A stretch of 64,000 bases of DNA from Alcaligenes sp. SORT26 (GCF_017377875.1 NZ_CP070975.1:1240001-1304000); one strand, 5' to 3'; counted from the first letter of the stretch, positions 35,095 to 45,019 are shown. Program-made: numbers and translations. Notes: generated by a model not told the origin, from the sequence alone.

Positions 35095-37074
35095 TCAGGT
35101 TCCCGTCTGCTTTGTCAGCGGGACAATGTCCATGGAACCGCGTTGTACTTCCACATACAGCTCGGGCGGAACTCCCGCCAGCCCGACTGGCCCCGGACGT
35201 TTTACCACGACTCCCATACGAGTCCAAAGCTCGATCATGCGACGCAGGCCATCGGTATACCCCGCTTCCACGTGCAAGCCTATCCCGGAAGCACCCCGCG
35301 CCCAGGGCACACGGCTGTGATAGAAGCGCAGACGTTCTTCCACGCTCAAATCTTTGTCCATCAATTGCTTGTAAAACGCTTCGGGCAGAACATCGACTGG
35401 CAAAAGAGCTGGCCACCAGATAGGCGTAGGGAAACTGTCTGCTGTTTGTACGGCCTGGCAACTAAAGGCATCCCCTTGCCACGGCACACCCATCCAGCGC
35501 GTCAGATCACCCGGTGCTTGGGGACCGATAGGAGCGCCCTTCTCATCCTTGTCAGTGATCTTGGGATTACCTGCAAACACATTGACTGGATTAAGTTGAT
35601 AACCCATGTCCTGCACCAGATTCTTGCGTGGCGACAAGGCCAGACGGAACGGCAAGCGGGTTTGATCCTTGCCCTGGAACAGTTCAGGGTGGCGAATCGG
35701 CCAGGTAATTTCCACACCAGGGTGGAAGGCCCCTCCCGAGCATGCATCCAGGGCAGCACGGGTCAGCGCTTCAGGTTGCAGCTCCAGCGGGATTTTCTCC
35801 AGCGAGGTATAGGCATCCATCTTCGCGTCGTGGAAATCGTTGTCGAACTTGCCTTGTGCCCACAGACTCAGAATGTTGTATTGCGTCTTGGTCAGTGTCA
35901 GCCAGGAGTGGGGGCTATCGGGATAGTTCACACCATCGCCCAACATCAAGGGCAAGGCATGAGCGCGGATATCTTCACCGCCGGGACGCCGGAAAGCCTC
36001 AAATACACGCTGTCGTTGCGCGCGCGCCTGCTCGCCCGGCTCGGCCAAGGCCGCTAAAGTGTCCGGGTCCGACAAGTCACCGACTTTCTGCCAGGCGGCA
36101 CCCAGGAAGGTGGCGCTGGCTACCCATTGCATCTGACCACTGCGGCGCAAGATAGGCAGCACATCGCGCCGGAAGGAGACCTTTTCGCCGGGTTCGGACA
36201 GTTGGCCCAAGGAAATCATGGCTTCACGCGCCGCATCGTAGAGCGTCACAATGGGCTCCATTTGCGGGGCAAACTTGGGTCCGCAAGACACCACCCAGGC
36301 CGGTTCGCACTCCACGGTTTCGCCATCGATCTGCACGGTGGCTTTAACCCAGCCATCACACCAATCGTCATGCCAGCCATCATTATTGGTGAAGTCCCGC
36401 ACCGGATTTTGCTCAATTGCCGTGCGCGATACGCCGTCCGCCGGGAACACCAGCAGGCGCCCTGCTTCATCCGTGCGCAAGTGCCCCAACGGCACATCCA
36501 GGCTTTGCCAGAAACGGCCTTGCATGCGATAGGCCGTATTGGCCCCATCGGCATTGATGGACTTGCCTTCAATATTGACCGGACCGGGATCAATCACCAG
36601 CATGTCGCGGCGTTTGTCACCGGCAATAAACGGATTGCGTTGGGCACCCGGCACACCGGGAGCCGCATCGCCCCGATCCATGGCATTCACAAAGCCGTAC
36701 CAAGCGGCTTTGGTATTGGCGACGTGCACCGTCCACTTGGGATTGAAGCTGGCATCCAGCTCACGCACAACCCGACCTTGATCGTCGTAAGCATATAAAC
36801 GAAAGCGCTGCGCCTGCTTCTTGATGCGACCTTGAGCATCCTTGAAGCCATGTTCAGGCTCGTCCATCAGACCAGGAACCTCAGGGGCAGGAAACCATTC
36901 ACTGGAATTGCCAACCCGAGCAAAGCCAATGGCCGGGAAAATGGCCACCCGCGCAATTTTGGCTCCTTTGGGCGCCAGCTCCTGCGCCTGCAAAGGCGAG
37001 ATGGCAGATTTAAACCAGATGGGTGAACTCAGGCTGGCCGCAGCGGCGCTGAACAGAAAATCGCGACGTTTCAT
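35095..37074 (-). CDS. LodA/GoxA-family CTQ-dependent oxidase
   Basis: This is a 659-residue protein. It opens with a possible Tat-type leader (MKRRDFLFSAAAASL) and then the family's VAIFPAIGFARVGNSSEWF. Candidate CTQ residues are Cys445 (CSGGAFHPGVEITW) and a Trp at 553/554 (WWPALLP), preceded by GDLTRWMGVPWQGDAFSC. The family includes L-lysine epsilon-oxidase and glycine oxidase, which release H2O2 and ammonia; the substrate here is unknown. The Cys-Trp spacing (about 108) is larger than in LodA because of an insert around residues 483-520. LodB-like gene follows. Confidence 0.87.
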   Translation of the reverse strand: MKRRDFLFSAAAASLSSPIWFKSAISPLQAQELAPKGAKIARVAIFPAIGFARVGNSSEWFPAPEVPGLMDEPEHGFKDAQGRIKKQAQRFRLYAYDDQGRVVRELDASFNPKWTVHVANTKAAWYGFVNAMDRGDAAPGVPGAQRNPFIAGDKRRDMLVIDPGPVNIEGKSINADGANTAYRMQGRFWQSLDVPLGHLRTDEAGRLLVFPADGVSRTAIEQNPVRDFTNNDGWHDDWCDGWVKATVQIDGETVECEPAWVVSCGPKFAPQMEPIVTLYDAAREAMISLGQLSEPGEKVSFRRDVLPILRRSGQMQWVASATFLGAAWQKVGDLSDPDTLAALAEPGEQARAQRQRVFEAFRRPGGEDIRAHALPLMLGDGVNYPDSPHSWLTLTKTQYNILSLWAQGKFDNDFHDAKMDAYTSLEKIPLELQPEALTRAALDACSGGAFHPGVEITWPIRHPELFQGKDQTRLPFRLALSPRKNLVQDMGYQLNPVNVFAGNPKITDKDEKGAPIGPQAPGDLTRWMGVPWQGDAFSCQAVQTADSFPTPIWWPALLPVDVLPEAFYKQLMDKDLSVEERLRFYHSRVPWARGASGIGLHVEAGYTDGLRRMIELWTRMGVVVKRPGPVGLAGVPPELYVEVQRGSMDIVPLTKQTGT

Positions 37075-37273
37075 AATGGTCCCCTTCGATCATCGCTATA
37101 GAGTCGACGTATCGGTGCGCGTAAACGTAATGGCTAAAAACAGAATCAAGAAGAGCCGGAGGCGTCTGAACAGACCGTCCCTGAACCGGCTTCTCTGCTT
37201 TTCGCCACTATGACAGCAGAGGAAAAGTCGCAGTAATTTTTTTTAATAATTGTTGAAAATCTGAGACATATTT

Positions 37274-37954
37274 TTACAGAATGCGAGGGAGCGAAAACAG
37301 CATCACCCAGCTTCCCAAGACCAGGTAGGGGCCAAAATGAATCGCCTGCCCCGCTTCCAGTCGTCCACTGAGCCTTAACAGCAAGGCCGCCAACAAACCC
37401 AGGACAGACGCCGATAACACCATTCCCGGCAAAGCCGTCGCCCCCAGCCAGGCTCCCAGAGCGGCCAATAATTTGAAGTCACCATGCCCCATGCCTGCAC
37501 GCCCGGTCAGCAACAAAAACACATAATTCAATAGCCACAAACTGCCATACCCCAATGCTGCCCCCAGCACCGCCAGGGGCAAGCTGGTAAAGGTGTGATC
37601 CAGATTGACCAGCAAGCCCAGCCATAACAAAGGCAAGGTCAGGCGATCTGGCAAATAGCCTGTTTCCGCATCAATCCAGGCCAGCAAGGCCGTTCCTGCA
37701 ATAAATACACAGGCCGCTACCGTCGCCGGAGTCAAATGCCAGCGCCACCCTGCCCAGAGCATCAAGACCAGGGCCAAGCCCTGGCAGACTCCACCCCATT
37801 GGCGATGGGCACGCAGCGGCCGGGCCTGCAGTTCAGGCTCCAATTCAATGGGCAGACTCCAGGACCAGTGCCGGGCAGGCCAGAAAAAACAGACCGCCAG
37901 GACCAGAGCAAGCCCCATTCCCGCCCAGGCATTGCCCCACGACGTCCACATCAT
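37274..37954 (-). CDS. A24-family prepilin peptidase, short form
   Basis: This is a 226-residue membrane protein with seven or so hydrophobic segments. The catalytic Asp motifs are AWIDAETGYLPDRLTLP and GMGHGDFKLLAALGAWLG. It lacks the N-terminal methyltransferase domain with the CxxC pairs found in PilD. It resembles short TadV/CpaA forms or a reduced PilD. No pilin or secretion genes are in the window, so its partner is unknown. Confidence 0.85.
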   Translation of the reverse strand: MMWTSWGNAWAGMGLALVLAVCFFWPARHWSWSLPIELEPELQARPLRAHRQWGGVCQGLALVLMLWAGWRWHLTPATVAACVFIAGTALLAWIDAETGYLPDRLTLPLLWLGLLVNLDHTFTSLPLAVLGAALGYGSLWLLNYVFLLLTGRAGMGHGDFKLLAALGAWLGATALPGMVLSASVLGLLAALLLRLSGRLEAGQAIHFGPYLVLGSWVMLFSLPRIL

Positions 37955-38176
37955 ATTGATCCTTCACCAGGTTAATGAAAGCGCGCTTCTCAGCCACGCT
38001 GCCCAAATCCTAGCAGAGCCCCAGGTGGTTTTGATGACGTAAGCATTTTTTGCTCCAGGGGTATCGAAGTGGATAGTGGCATTTTTTTGTTACCCGAATC
38101 ACAGACACAGCCTCACAAGGCTAGGCATAATGCGCTTCACCCCTTTGTTTCGCTTACGGATGAATAAGGAAGCGCT

Positions 38177-40207
38177 ATGAACCATCTTTTGCCACACCCT
38201 GCGCGTACTCCCCGCCTACGTCATTTGACGGGCGCGTTGCTCTTGCTCTGGACGGGCTCGGCAGCCAGTACAGCCTGGGCCCAGCAGATCGAGTCCATCA
38301 CCTTATCCAGCGCCGGGATGGCCGAGATCGAGCGACAAATCCCCATCAGTGATGCGGGCACCGCGCAACTGCGCGTACCTCTCATTCAGGTGGATGACAT
38401 TCTGAAAACCCTGATGGCTGTCGATGGCAAAAACCGCATCGAATCGCTGACTTTGTCGGGACTGGCCCCGCTGAAAGAAAGCTTTGACAGCCTGCCCTTC
38501 TCAGCCAACGACCTCCGCTCGCCCGCTACCCTGGCTCAAGCTTTGCGTGGTCAACAAGTCAGCGCCAGCTCGCAAGGCCGTCTGGTGCGTGGTGCCGTCC
38601 TGGGTGTGCAAGCCAATGCGGCCACCAACGAACGTCCCGCCCAAGCCATCTTGAGCGTGCTGACTGAACAAGGCCAGATCCAAACGCTGGAACTGGGACC
38701 CGACACCAGCCTGGAAATTCTGGACAAGACCTTGCAGCAGCAATTGCAGCAGGCCACTGAAGTGCTGGCCGGTCAAAGCAATCAGCAATCGCGTGATATT
38801 CAATTGGTCTTGAACAAGACCGATACCAAGACTGCCCGACTGTCCTACCTGATTCCTGCACCAGTCTGGAAAAGCTCCTATCGACTGATGATGCAGGACG
38901 GCAAGGCCCGCCTGCAGGCCTGGGCCATTTTTGAAAATACCAGCGGTGAAGACTGGAAAGACGTGAAGGTCACGCTCAGTTCCGGCTCACCAGTCATGCT
39001 GCGTCAACGTCTGCTGGAGCGCTACTGGAATGAGCGCCCTGAACTGCCTGTTGCCGTCGGCAGTTCCATCGCCCCACAAGCCGACACCCAGGCTACCCTA
39101 AGCGCCAATCAAGCCCGCCGAGCAGCGGGTGAAGCCATGCGCGCCCGCATGGCCCCGGTGGCCGCCCCCGCCCCCATGATGGAAGCGGCCTATATGGCAG
39201 ACAGCGCCATGTCCAAACAATGGGCCTCCGGTGGCGCCGGTGCCAGCACCCAAGCTCAGGAAGGTTTAACCCAGGTTCGCTTTAACCTGCCTCAAACCTT
39301 GAGTGTGCCTACCGGCCAGACCGTCTCGGTCCCCTTTATCGATACCTCCTTGCAAGCCGAAGCCCTGTCGGTCTACCGCAGTGGTCAGGCAGGTGATCAT
39401 CCTACGGCGGCCATCTGGGTCAACAATGAACAGGCCAACAGCCTGCCACCCGGCATCATTACCGTTTTCAACCAGCAAGATGGTCATGTAGGCGATGCAG
39501 AACTGGCTGGTCTGCCCGCTGGTGAACAGCGCCTGATCTACTTTGCCCAGGACAGCAAAGTCCAGATCCGTGAGGAGCAAACGGATGAATATCGTCTGAG
39601 CAAAACCCGCGTGACCGATGGCGTGGCCCGCTCCGAATGGACGCGTCTGCAAAACTACCGTTTCGAGATCAAAGCCCCGACCGATGAAGATCGCACCGTC
39701 CTGATCCAACTGCCTCGCCAGGATGGCTGGACCTTCAAGTCCGATGCCCATGACAGCGATACGGCCCAGGAACACCGTCTGAAGGTCAAAGTTGCCAAGG
39801 GCAAGACCGTTACCGTCACCGCCCAGTTGAGCCTGCAAGACCAGATGGAATTGCGCCTGGAGGAAATCGACGAAAACACCCTTCTGCAATGGCGTGGTAA
39901 CGGCCAGGACAGCGCGCAACAAGCCAAGATGGACAAGCTGATTGAACTGCGTCGCCAACTGAGCCAAGCCCAGCAGGCGCAGAACCAGGCCGTCGAAAAC
40001 CTGAACGAGACAGTGTCCGAGCAGGAACGCATCCGAGCCAACCTGGCTGCTGTCAGCGCCCAAAGTACCTTGGGTCAACGATTCAGCGAACAACTGGCTC
40101 AGCAGGAAGACCAGATTGCCAGCCAGCGCAAAGCCGTTCAGGAACAGCGCGATGCCGTACAAAAAGCCCGTCAGACTTTTGAGAAAGGCTTGGCTGAACT
40201 GGGCTAA
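38177..40207 (+). CDS. DUF4139 domain-containing secreted protein
   Basis: This 676-residue protein has a signal peptide (residues 1-37, cleavage after AWAQ), an N-terminal beta-rich domain, and a large DUF4139 domain from about residue 215 (LSYLIPAPVWKSSYRLMM and ENTSGEDWKDVKVTLSSGSP). A glutamine-rich coiled coil covers about residues 590-676. The function of DUF4139 is not known; some related proteins are linked to surface polysaccharide. It stands alone, convergent with the LysR gene. Confidence 0.85.
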   Translation: MNHLLPHPARTPRLRHLTGALLLLWTGSAASTAWAQQIESITLSSAGMAEIERQIPISDAGTAQLRVPLIQVDDILKTLMAVDGKNRIESLTLSGLAPLKESFDSLPFSANDLRSPATLAQALRGQQVSASSQGRLVRGAVLGVQANAATNERPAQAILSVLTEQGQIQTLELGPDTSLEILDKTLQQQLQQATEVLAGQSNQQSRDIQLVLNKTDTKTARLSYLIPAPVWKSSYRLMMQDGKARLQAWAIFENTSGEDWKDVKVTLSSGSPVMLRQRLLERYWNERPELPVAVGSSIAPQADTQATLSANQARRAAGEAMRARMAPVAAPAPMMEAAYMADSAMSKQWASGGAGASTQAQEGLTQVRFNLPQTLSVPTGQTVSVPFIDTSLQAEALSVYRSGQAGDHPTAAIWVNNEQANSLPPGIITVFNQQDGHVGDAELAGLPAGEQRLIYFAQDSKVQIREEQTDEYRLSKTRVTDGVARSEWTRLQNYRFEIKAPTDEDRTVLIQLPRQDGWTFKSDAHDSDTAQEHRLKVKVAKGKTVTVTAQLSLQDQMELRLEEIDENTLLQWRGNGQDSAQQAKMDKLIELRRQLSQAQQAQNQAVENLNETVSEQERIRANLAAVSAQSTLGQRFSEQLAQQEDQIASQRKAVQEQRDAVQKARQTFEKGLAELG

Positions 40208-40213
40208 GTCGCT

Positions 40214-41089
40214 TCAAGCAGGTGCAGGCAACTCGGCCTGCACCTGCTCCAGAAACGCGCGTATGGCATGGCCTTGCGCGCGTTCTTTCAAACAGTACAC
40301 AAACTCGCTCAAATGGGCCGAGACATCGCTTAAAGGCAGGCTGATGATGTCTGGATGCGCGGGCACTTCGCGCAAGGGCAACAGGCTGGCCCCCATCCCG
40401 CACACGACTCCCCAACCGATGGCCTCCCGACTCCCTATTTCCAGTAGCTGCGTCGGCTCCTGCCCTGCCTGACGGAACACCTGATGGCACAGCTCTCGCG
40501 TCATGGAACCTGATTCACGCATCAAGATGGGATAGCGGCACAACTCCACAATGCGCACACGCTGGCGATTCGCCAGAGGATGATCCACCCGCAACACGGC
40601 CACCAAGGGGTCCGACGCCAACAACAAACGCACCAGTCGCGGATCGTCGACCAGGGCCGAGGACGCAATCACATCCAATTGATAGTCGTGCAGGGCACTT
40701 AACACCCTTTGGGAGTTATCAATGCTCAAGCGCATCTTCACACCGGGGTAAGCCTGATGGAAATTGCGTAACACAGCCATGATGTAATACGGCCCGGTTG
40801 CCCCCACGCGCAGCATGCCACTTTTGAGATCACGCAGATCGCGCAAGCTGAAATCAATCTGCGCGGCCTGCTGCATTAATTGCTCAACTTGCGGCAAGAG
40901 GCGCTCCCCTTGCTGGCTCAGATATACGCCCTTGCCTTGCCGATAAAACAGCTCCACCCCGTAACGGGTTTCCAGTTGTCGCAGGTGTGAAGTGACGGTG
41001 GGCTGGCTGATGCCCAATTGTTGGGCCGCCTTGGTAATAGAGCCACAATGCGCCGTGGCATGAAAGGACTTGAGTTCCAGAGCCAGCAT
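40214..41089 (-). CDS. LysR-family regulator, likely of the phosphonate genes
   Basis: This is a 291-residue LysR protein: HTH at residues 1-60 (LELKSFHATAHCGSITKAAQ, then LGISQPTVTSHLRQLE) and an effector domain with a stretch RESGSMTRELCHQVF. It is divergent from the 2-aminoethylphosphonate cluster 140 bases away, so it probably controls that. The ligand is unknown. Confidence 0.88.
   Translation of the reverse strand: MLALELKSFHATAHCGSITKAAQQLGISQPTVTSHLRQLETRYGVELFYRQGKGVYLSQQGERLLPQVEQLMQQAAQIDFSLRDLRDLKSGMLRVGATGPYYIMAVLRNFHQAYPGVKMRLSIDNSQRVLSALHDYQLDVIASSALVDDPRLVRLLLASDPLVAVLRVDHPLANRQRVRIVELCRYPILMRESGSMTRELCHQVFRQAGQEPTQLLEIGSREAIGWGVVCGMGASLLPLREVPAHPDIISLPLSDVSAHLSEFVYCLKERAQGHAIRAFLEQVQAELPAPA
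40218..40247. terminator. Perfect 12-bp hairpin inside the 3' end of the LysR gene
   Basis: GCAGGTGCAGGC and its complement with a 6-base loop, lying in the last codons of the LysR gene and 10 bases after the DUF4139 stop. It could end transcription of the convergent genes, but there is no T tract. Confidence 0.5.
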
Positions 41090-41229
41090 GCTGCTGCTCT
41101 CCTTGGGAAGAGGGAAAGCCCAAATTATCCGATGCTCGTATTACAGAAATTAGTTGTACTGTCATCGGGCCGCCATATACGCCTCCCATACTGACGTTCA
41201 TGACATTCATGACAAGTCGGAACCCCGGG

Positions 41230-42306
41230 ATGAGCGCCAAGCCAGCTTTTTTAACCATACAAGGACTGCACAAGCAGTTCGGCTCCTTTACCGCATTGGA
41301 CCAGGTCAGCCTGGACATACAAGCCGGTGAACTGGTGTGTTTGCTGGGCCCCTCGGGCTGCGGCAAAACCACTCTGCTGCGCTGCATTGCCGGGCTGCAA
41401 CAAGCCGATCAAGGCATCATCGTGATGGCAGGCCGAGACATTACACACCTGCCTCCACAACAGCGGGACTACGGCATTCTGTTCCAGTCCTACGCCCTGT
41501 TTCCCAACCTGACCGTGGCCCAGAATATTGCGTACGGCCTGTCGCCCCGCAAGAACCTGGCCAGTCAAGTGCGTCAGCGCGTATCGGAAATGCTGGATCT
41601 GGTGGGTCTGTCCGGCTCGGAAAACAAATACCCAGCACAACTGTCAGGCGGCCAGCAGCAACGCGTGGCCCTGGCCCGCGCGCTGGCGCCTTCGCCTTCG
41701 CTGCTTTTGCTGGATGAGCCCATGTCGGCTCTGGATGCTCAAGTGCGCGAGCGCCTGCGTATTGAGCTGCGCGCCCTGCAGAAACAACTGTCCATCACCA
41801 CCTTGATGGTGACGCACGATCAGGAAGAGGCCATGGTGATGGCTGACCGGATAGCGGTCATGGAAAAAGGCCGTCTGGTGCAGTTTGATCGCCCCCAGGC
41901 CTTGTACCGCGCCCCGGCTGATCCCTTTGTGGCAGGCTTTATCGGAGAGGCCAACTGGCTGCCCTTTACTCCGCTGCATGACTGCTCGGTACGGGTGGAG
42001 CGTGTTCGCCTGGACCTGAGTCAGGAAGCCCCCAACACGGCTGGCCGCCTGTTCATTCGCCCTGAAAACATCCGGGTTCTGGATAACAACAGCCCCGCCA
42101 GCGCCACCAATACCTTTTTGGCGGACATTGTGGATGGCGTCTTTTTAGGTCGTCACTACAAGCTGATTTTGCGCCCCGAAGGCATGGACGGACTGACGGT
42201 CCAGGCCATCGTCAACCCCGAACAAGGCGACCGTTTGCTGGACCCTCTGGCCGCTCGCCGCTGCCGCATCCAGCTTCCTAGCGAGGCGCTGCATGCCCAC
42301 CACTGA
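41230..42306 (+). CDS. phnT: 2-Aminoethylphosphonate ABC transporter ATP-binding protein
   Basis: This is a 358-residue ATPase. Walker A ([18 protein letters not shown]), Q-loop (LFQSYALFPNLTVAQNI), signature LSGGQQQRVALARAL and Walker B (LLLDEPMSALD), then a TOBE-type C-terminal domain. ATG at 41230 has GGA 8 bases upstream; an upstream in-frame ATG (41200) is possible. The phosphonate substrate comes from the neighbours: permease, PhnX and binding protein. Confidence 0.9.
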   Translation: MSAKPAFLTIQGLHKQFGSFTALDQVSLDIQAGELVCLLGPSGCGKTTLLRCIAGLQQADQGIIVMAGRDITHLPPQQRDYGILFQSYALFPNLTVAQNIAYGLSPRKNLASQVRQRVSEMLDLVGLSGSENKYPAQLSGGQQQRVALARALAPSPSLLLLDEPMSALDAQVRERLRIELRALQKQLSITTLMVTHDQEEAMVMADRIAVMEKGRLVQFDRPQALYRAPADPFVAGFIGEANWLPFTPLHDCSVRVERVRLDLSQEAPNTAGRLFIRPENIRVLDNNSPASATNTFLADIVDGVFLGRHYKLILRPEGMDGLTVQAIVNPEQGDRLLDPLAARRCRIQLPSEALHAHH

Positions 42307-44101
42307 TTCCGTGCCGCAGCCTGGCGCTGCCTCCCTGAACGCTGGCCGCCTGCACGCTGTGCCTGTTGCTGAAATGCCTGTGAAGAACCATCCCCTGACT
42401 CGTCCCGTCTTGCCTGTCTGGCTAGGTTCGGGAGCACGACGCGCTTTACTGATTGCCCTGTTCGCCCTGCTGGTCCTGTTCCTGGCCCTGCCCATGCTGT
42501 TCATTTTGCTGCGTGCCATTCAGGACAGCGAAGGCCAGTTAGTTGGCCTGGGCCAGTTCTGGTCCATCATCAGCGCCCCTGGTTTCATGTCTTTGGTAGG
42601 CCGCAGTGTGCTAGTGGGTTTCAGCACCTTGATCATTGTGATCCCCACGGCCTACGCCTTCGCCTTTGCACTGCAACGCTGCTGCATACGTGGCGCAGGC
42701 ATGTTCCGGGCCCTGGGTCTCCTACCTTTGCTGGCTCCTTCCCTGATGCCCGGCCTGTCCCTGATTTATCTGTTTGGAAATCAAGGCCTGCTGCGCAGTT
42801 GGCTAGGTGGCGAAACAATTTATGGTTTCTGGGGCATTGTGCTGGGCGAAGCCTTCTACACCTTCCCCCACGCCTTGATGATTTTGAGCACCGGTCTGGC
42901 CCTGGCGGATGCCCGTCTGTATGACGCGGCCCGCGCTATGGGTGCCAACTCCTGGCGTCGTTTTCTGACGGTGACCTTGCCCGCCAGCCGCTACGCCGTT
43001 TTTTCTGCGGCCTGCCTGGTCTTTACGCTGACCGTGACCGACTTTGGTGTCCCTAAGGTCGTGGGTGGCTCCTACAACGTGCTGGCTATGGAAGCCTATA
43101 AAGCGGTAGTCGGGCAACTGCAGTTCTCCAAAGGCGCAGCCATTGGTGTGCTGCTGCTGATCCCTGCTGTGCTGACTTTCTTTCTGGACCGCCACCTGCG
43201 TGCCCGTGCCAGCGGTCAGGCTCAAGGCTCTCTCAGTGCGTACTCGCCCCTGCCTCATCGTCACCGCGACCGCTACTTTACCGCTGTGCTGATTCTGGTT
43301 TCCCTGGCAATTCTGACTATTGTGGGCATGGCGGTCTGGGCCTCGCTGATCAAGTTCTGGCCTTACAACCTGAGCCTGTCCCTGAAGTCCTACGACTTCA
43401 ACAATATGGATGGTGGCGGCTGGCTGGCCTGGCGCAACAGCTTGACCATGGCCTTGTTTACCGCCCTGCTGGGTTCCGCCCTGATTTTCCTGGGTGCCTG
43501 GGTACTGGAAAAACTGCCTGCCCGTGGCCAGTCCGAAAAAGGCTTGTACGGCGTGCTGCAGATGCTGGCGCTGGCCCCTATGGCCATTCCCGGCCTGGTA
43601 CTGGGACTGGGCTACATCTTCTTTTTCAATCACCCCAGCAACCCCTTGGCAGGCCTGTACGGCTCCATGACCTTGCTGGTGCTGTGTACCGTGATTCACC
43701 TGTATACCAGCGCCCACCTGAACTTTGTGACAGCATTGAAAGCCATCCCTGCCGAGCTGGAAGCGGCCGCCGCCTCTCTGAAAGCGCCGCGTCTGTCCAC
43801 CTTGATGGGTGTGACCGTACCGCTGTGCCTGCCCGCTCTGCTGTCGGTATCGCGCTACCTGTTTGTCTCGGCCATGACGACTGTCTCTGCCGTAGTGTTT
43901 CTGTACAGCCCGCAAACCGTGCTGGCCTCGGTGGCGGTCATGAATATGGACGATGCGGGTTTTATTGGCCCGGCGGCTGCCATGTGTACCGTCATCATGC
44001 TCAGCTCCGGTTCTGTCTGCCTGCTGGTTCATGTTCTGAGCCGGGCCGCCCTGCGTCGCAGCCAGGCCTGGCGCTCCCCCTCTTCTCTTTCTCCAACCTG
44101 A
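42293..44101 (+). CDS. Fused 2-aminoethylphosphonate ABC permease (PhnU+PhnV)
   Basis: This is a 602-residue membrane protein carrying two BPD_transp_1 domains, so it can supply both halves of the channel. The EAA-type loops are ALADARLYDAARAMGANSWRRF in half 1 and AIPAELEAAAASLKAPRLSTLMGVTVP in half 2. It has about 12 hydrophobic segments, and the N-terminal 40 residues are polar. It overlaps phnT by 14 bases. Such fused permeases are typical of AEP transport clusters. Confidence 0.9.
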   Translation: MPTTDSVPQPGAASLNAGRLHAVPVAEMPVKNHPLTRPVLPVWLGSGARRALLIALFALLVLFLALPMLFILLRAIQDSEGQLVGLGQFWSIISAPGFMSLVGRSVLVGFSTLIIVIPTAYAFAFALQRCCIRGAGMFRALGLLPLLAPSLMPGLSLIYLFGNQGLLRSWLGGETIYGFWGIVLGEAFYTFPHALMILSTGLALADARLYDAARAMGANSWRRFLTVTLPASRYAVFSAACLVFTLTVTDFGVPKVVGGSYNVLAMEAYKAVVGQLQFSKGAAIGVLLLIPAVLTFFLDRHLRARASGQAQGSLSAYSPLPHRHRDRYFTAVLILVSLAILTIVGMAVWASLIKFWPYNLSLSLKSYDFNNMDGGGWLAWRNSLTMALFTALLGSALIFLGAWVLEKLPARGQSEKGLYGVLQMLALAPMAIPGLVLGLGYIFFFNHPSNPLAGLYGSMTLLVLCTVIHLYTSAHLNFVTALKAIPAELEAAAASLKAPRLSTLMGVTVPLCLPALLSVSRYLFVSAMTTVSAVVFLYSPQTVLASVAVMNMDDAGFIGPAAAMCTVIMLSSGSVCLLVHVLSRAALRRSQAWRSPSSLSPT

Positions 44102-44111
44102 TAGGACCGCA

Positions 44112-44978
44112 ATGCCATCCCCAACTTGCGCGAGTATGTCGCTTGATACGCCCTCCTCCCAGGCCCCTCGCCTTGAAGCCCTGATTTTTGACTGGGCCGG
44201 TACGCTGGTGGACTTTGGTTCCTTTGCTCCCACCCAAATTCTGGTTGAAGCCTTCAAATGCTTTGATCTGAACCTGAATCTGGACCAGGCCCGCAGTGCC
44301 ATGGGCATTGGTAAATGGGATCACATCAAGGCCATGCTGGAACTGCCTGAAGTGCAGGCCCAGTTTGTCGCCCTGCACGACCGTGAGCCCGACGACAGCG
44401 ATGTAGACCGCATCTACAACACCTTTTTGCCCATGCAAAACGAACGCGTGGGCGAGTTTTCCGCCGCCATTCCCGGTGCGCGTGAAACCTTGTCCTGGGC
44501 ACGTCGCCAGGGCCTGAAGATCGGTTCCTGCTCCGGCTACCCACGTCTGGTTCTGGACAACCTCTTGCAGCACGCCCACCGTCAGCAAGTGTTTGTGGAC
44601 TACCACGTCGCCTTTGACGAAGTCCCCCAGGCTCGCCCCTGGCCTGCCATGGCCCTGGAAAACGTGATTCGTCTGGAAATCAAGAATGTCGGTGCCTGCG
44701 TCAAGATTGACGACACACCCGTCGGCATTGAAGAAGGCCGCAATGCCGGTATGTGGACGGTTGGCTTGCTGCTTTCGGGCAATGCCGCCGGTCTGACTGA
44801 ACTGGAATTTCTGGCCCTGGACGAGAAAAGCCGCCAAGACCTGCGTGATCGCGCAGCGGCCACCTTTGACCATGCCCTGCCCCATTACCTGATCGATACC
44901 GTTGCCCAACTGCCTGCTGTGATCGAACAGATCACCGAGCGGATGGCCCAGGGCGAATGCCCCAGCGACTCCCTCTAA
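44112..44978 (+). CDS. phnX: Phosphonoacetaldehyde hydrolase PhnX
   Basis: This is a 288-residue HAD-superfamily enzyme that cleaves the C-P bond of phosphonoacetaldehyde to acetaldehyde and phosphate. Nucleophile Asp27 (FDWAGTLVDFG) and the Schiff-base Lys68 (MGIGKWDHIKAML) are 41 residues apart, the same spacing as Asp12 and Lys53 of the Bacillus cereus enzyme. The KIDDTPVGIEEG motif binds Mg. AGGA precedes the ATG. The N-terminus is about 20 residues longer than usual. Confidence 0.95.
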   Translation: MPSPTCASMSLDTPSSQAPRLEALIFDWAGTLVDFGSFAPTQILVEAFKCFDLNLNLDQARSAMGIGKWDHIKAMLELPEVQAQFVALHDREPDDSDVDRIYNTFLPMQNERVGEFSAAIPGARETLSWARRQGLKIGSCSGYPRLVLDNLLQHAHRQQVFVDYHVAFDEVPQARPWPAMALENVIRLEIKNVGACVKIDDTPVGIEEGRNAGMWTVGLLLSGNAAGLTELEFLALDEKSRQDLRDRAAATFDHALPHYLIDTVAQLPAVIEQITERMAQGECPSDSL

Positions 44979-45019
44979 CCCGCCACACCCCCTTTTGCTG
45001 TCACAAGGACATTTCTTCC

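Noticed and set aside
42803-44308. 501-codon minus-strand frame opposite the phosphonate permease
   Set aside because: Gln/Gly/His-rich shadow of a membrane protein gene; no start signal.
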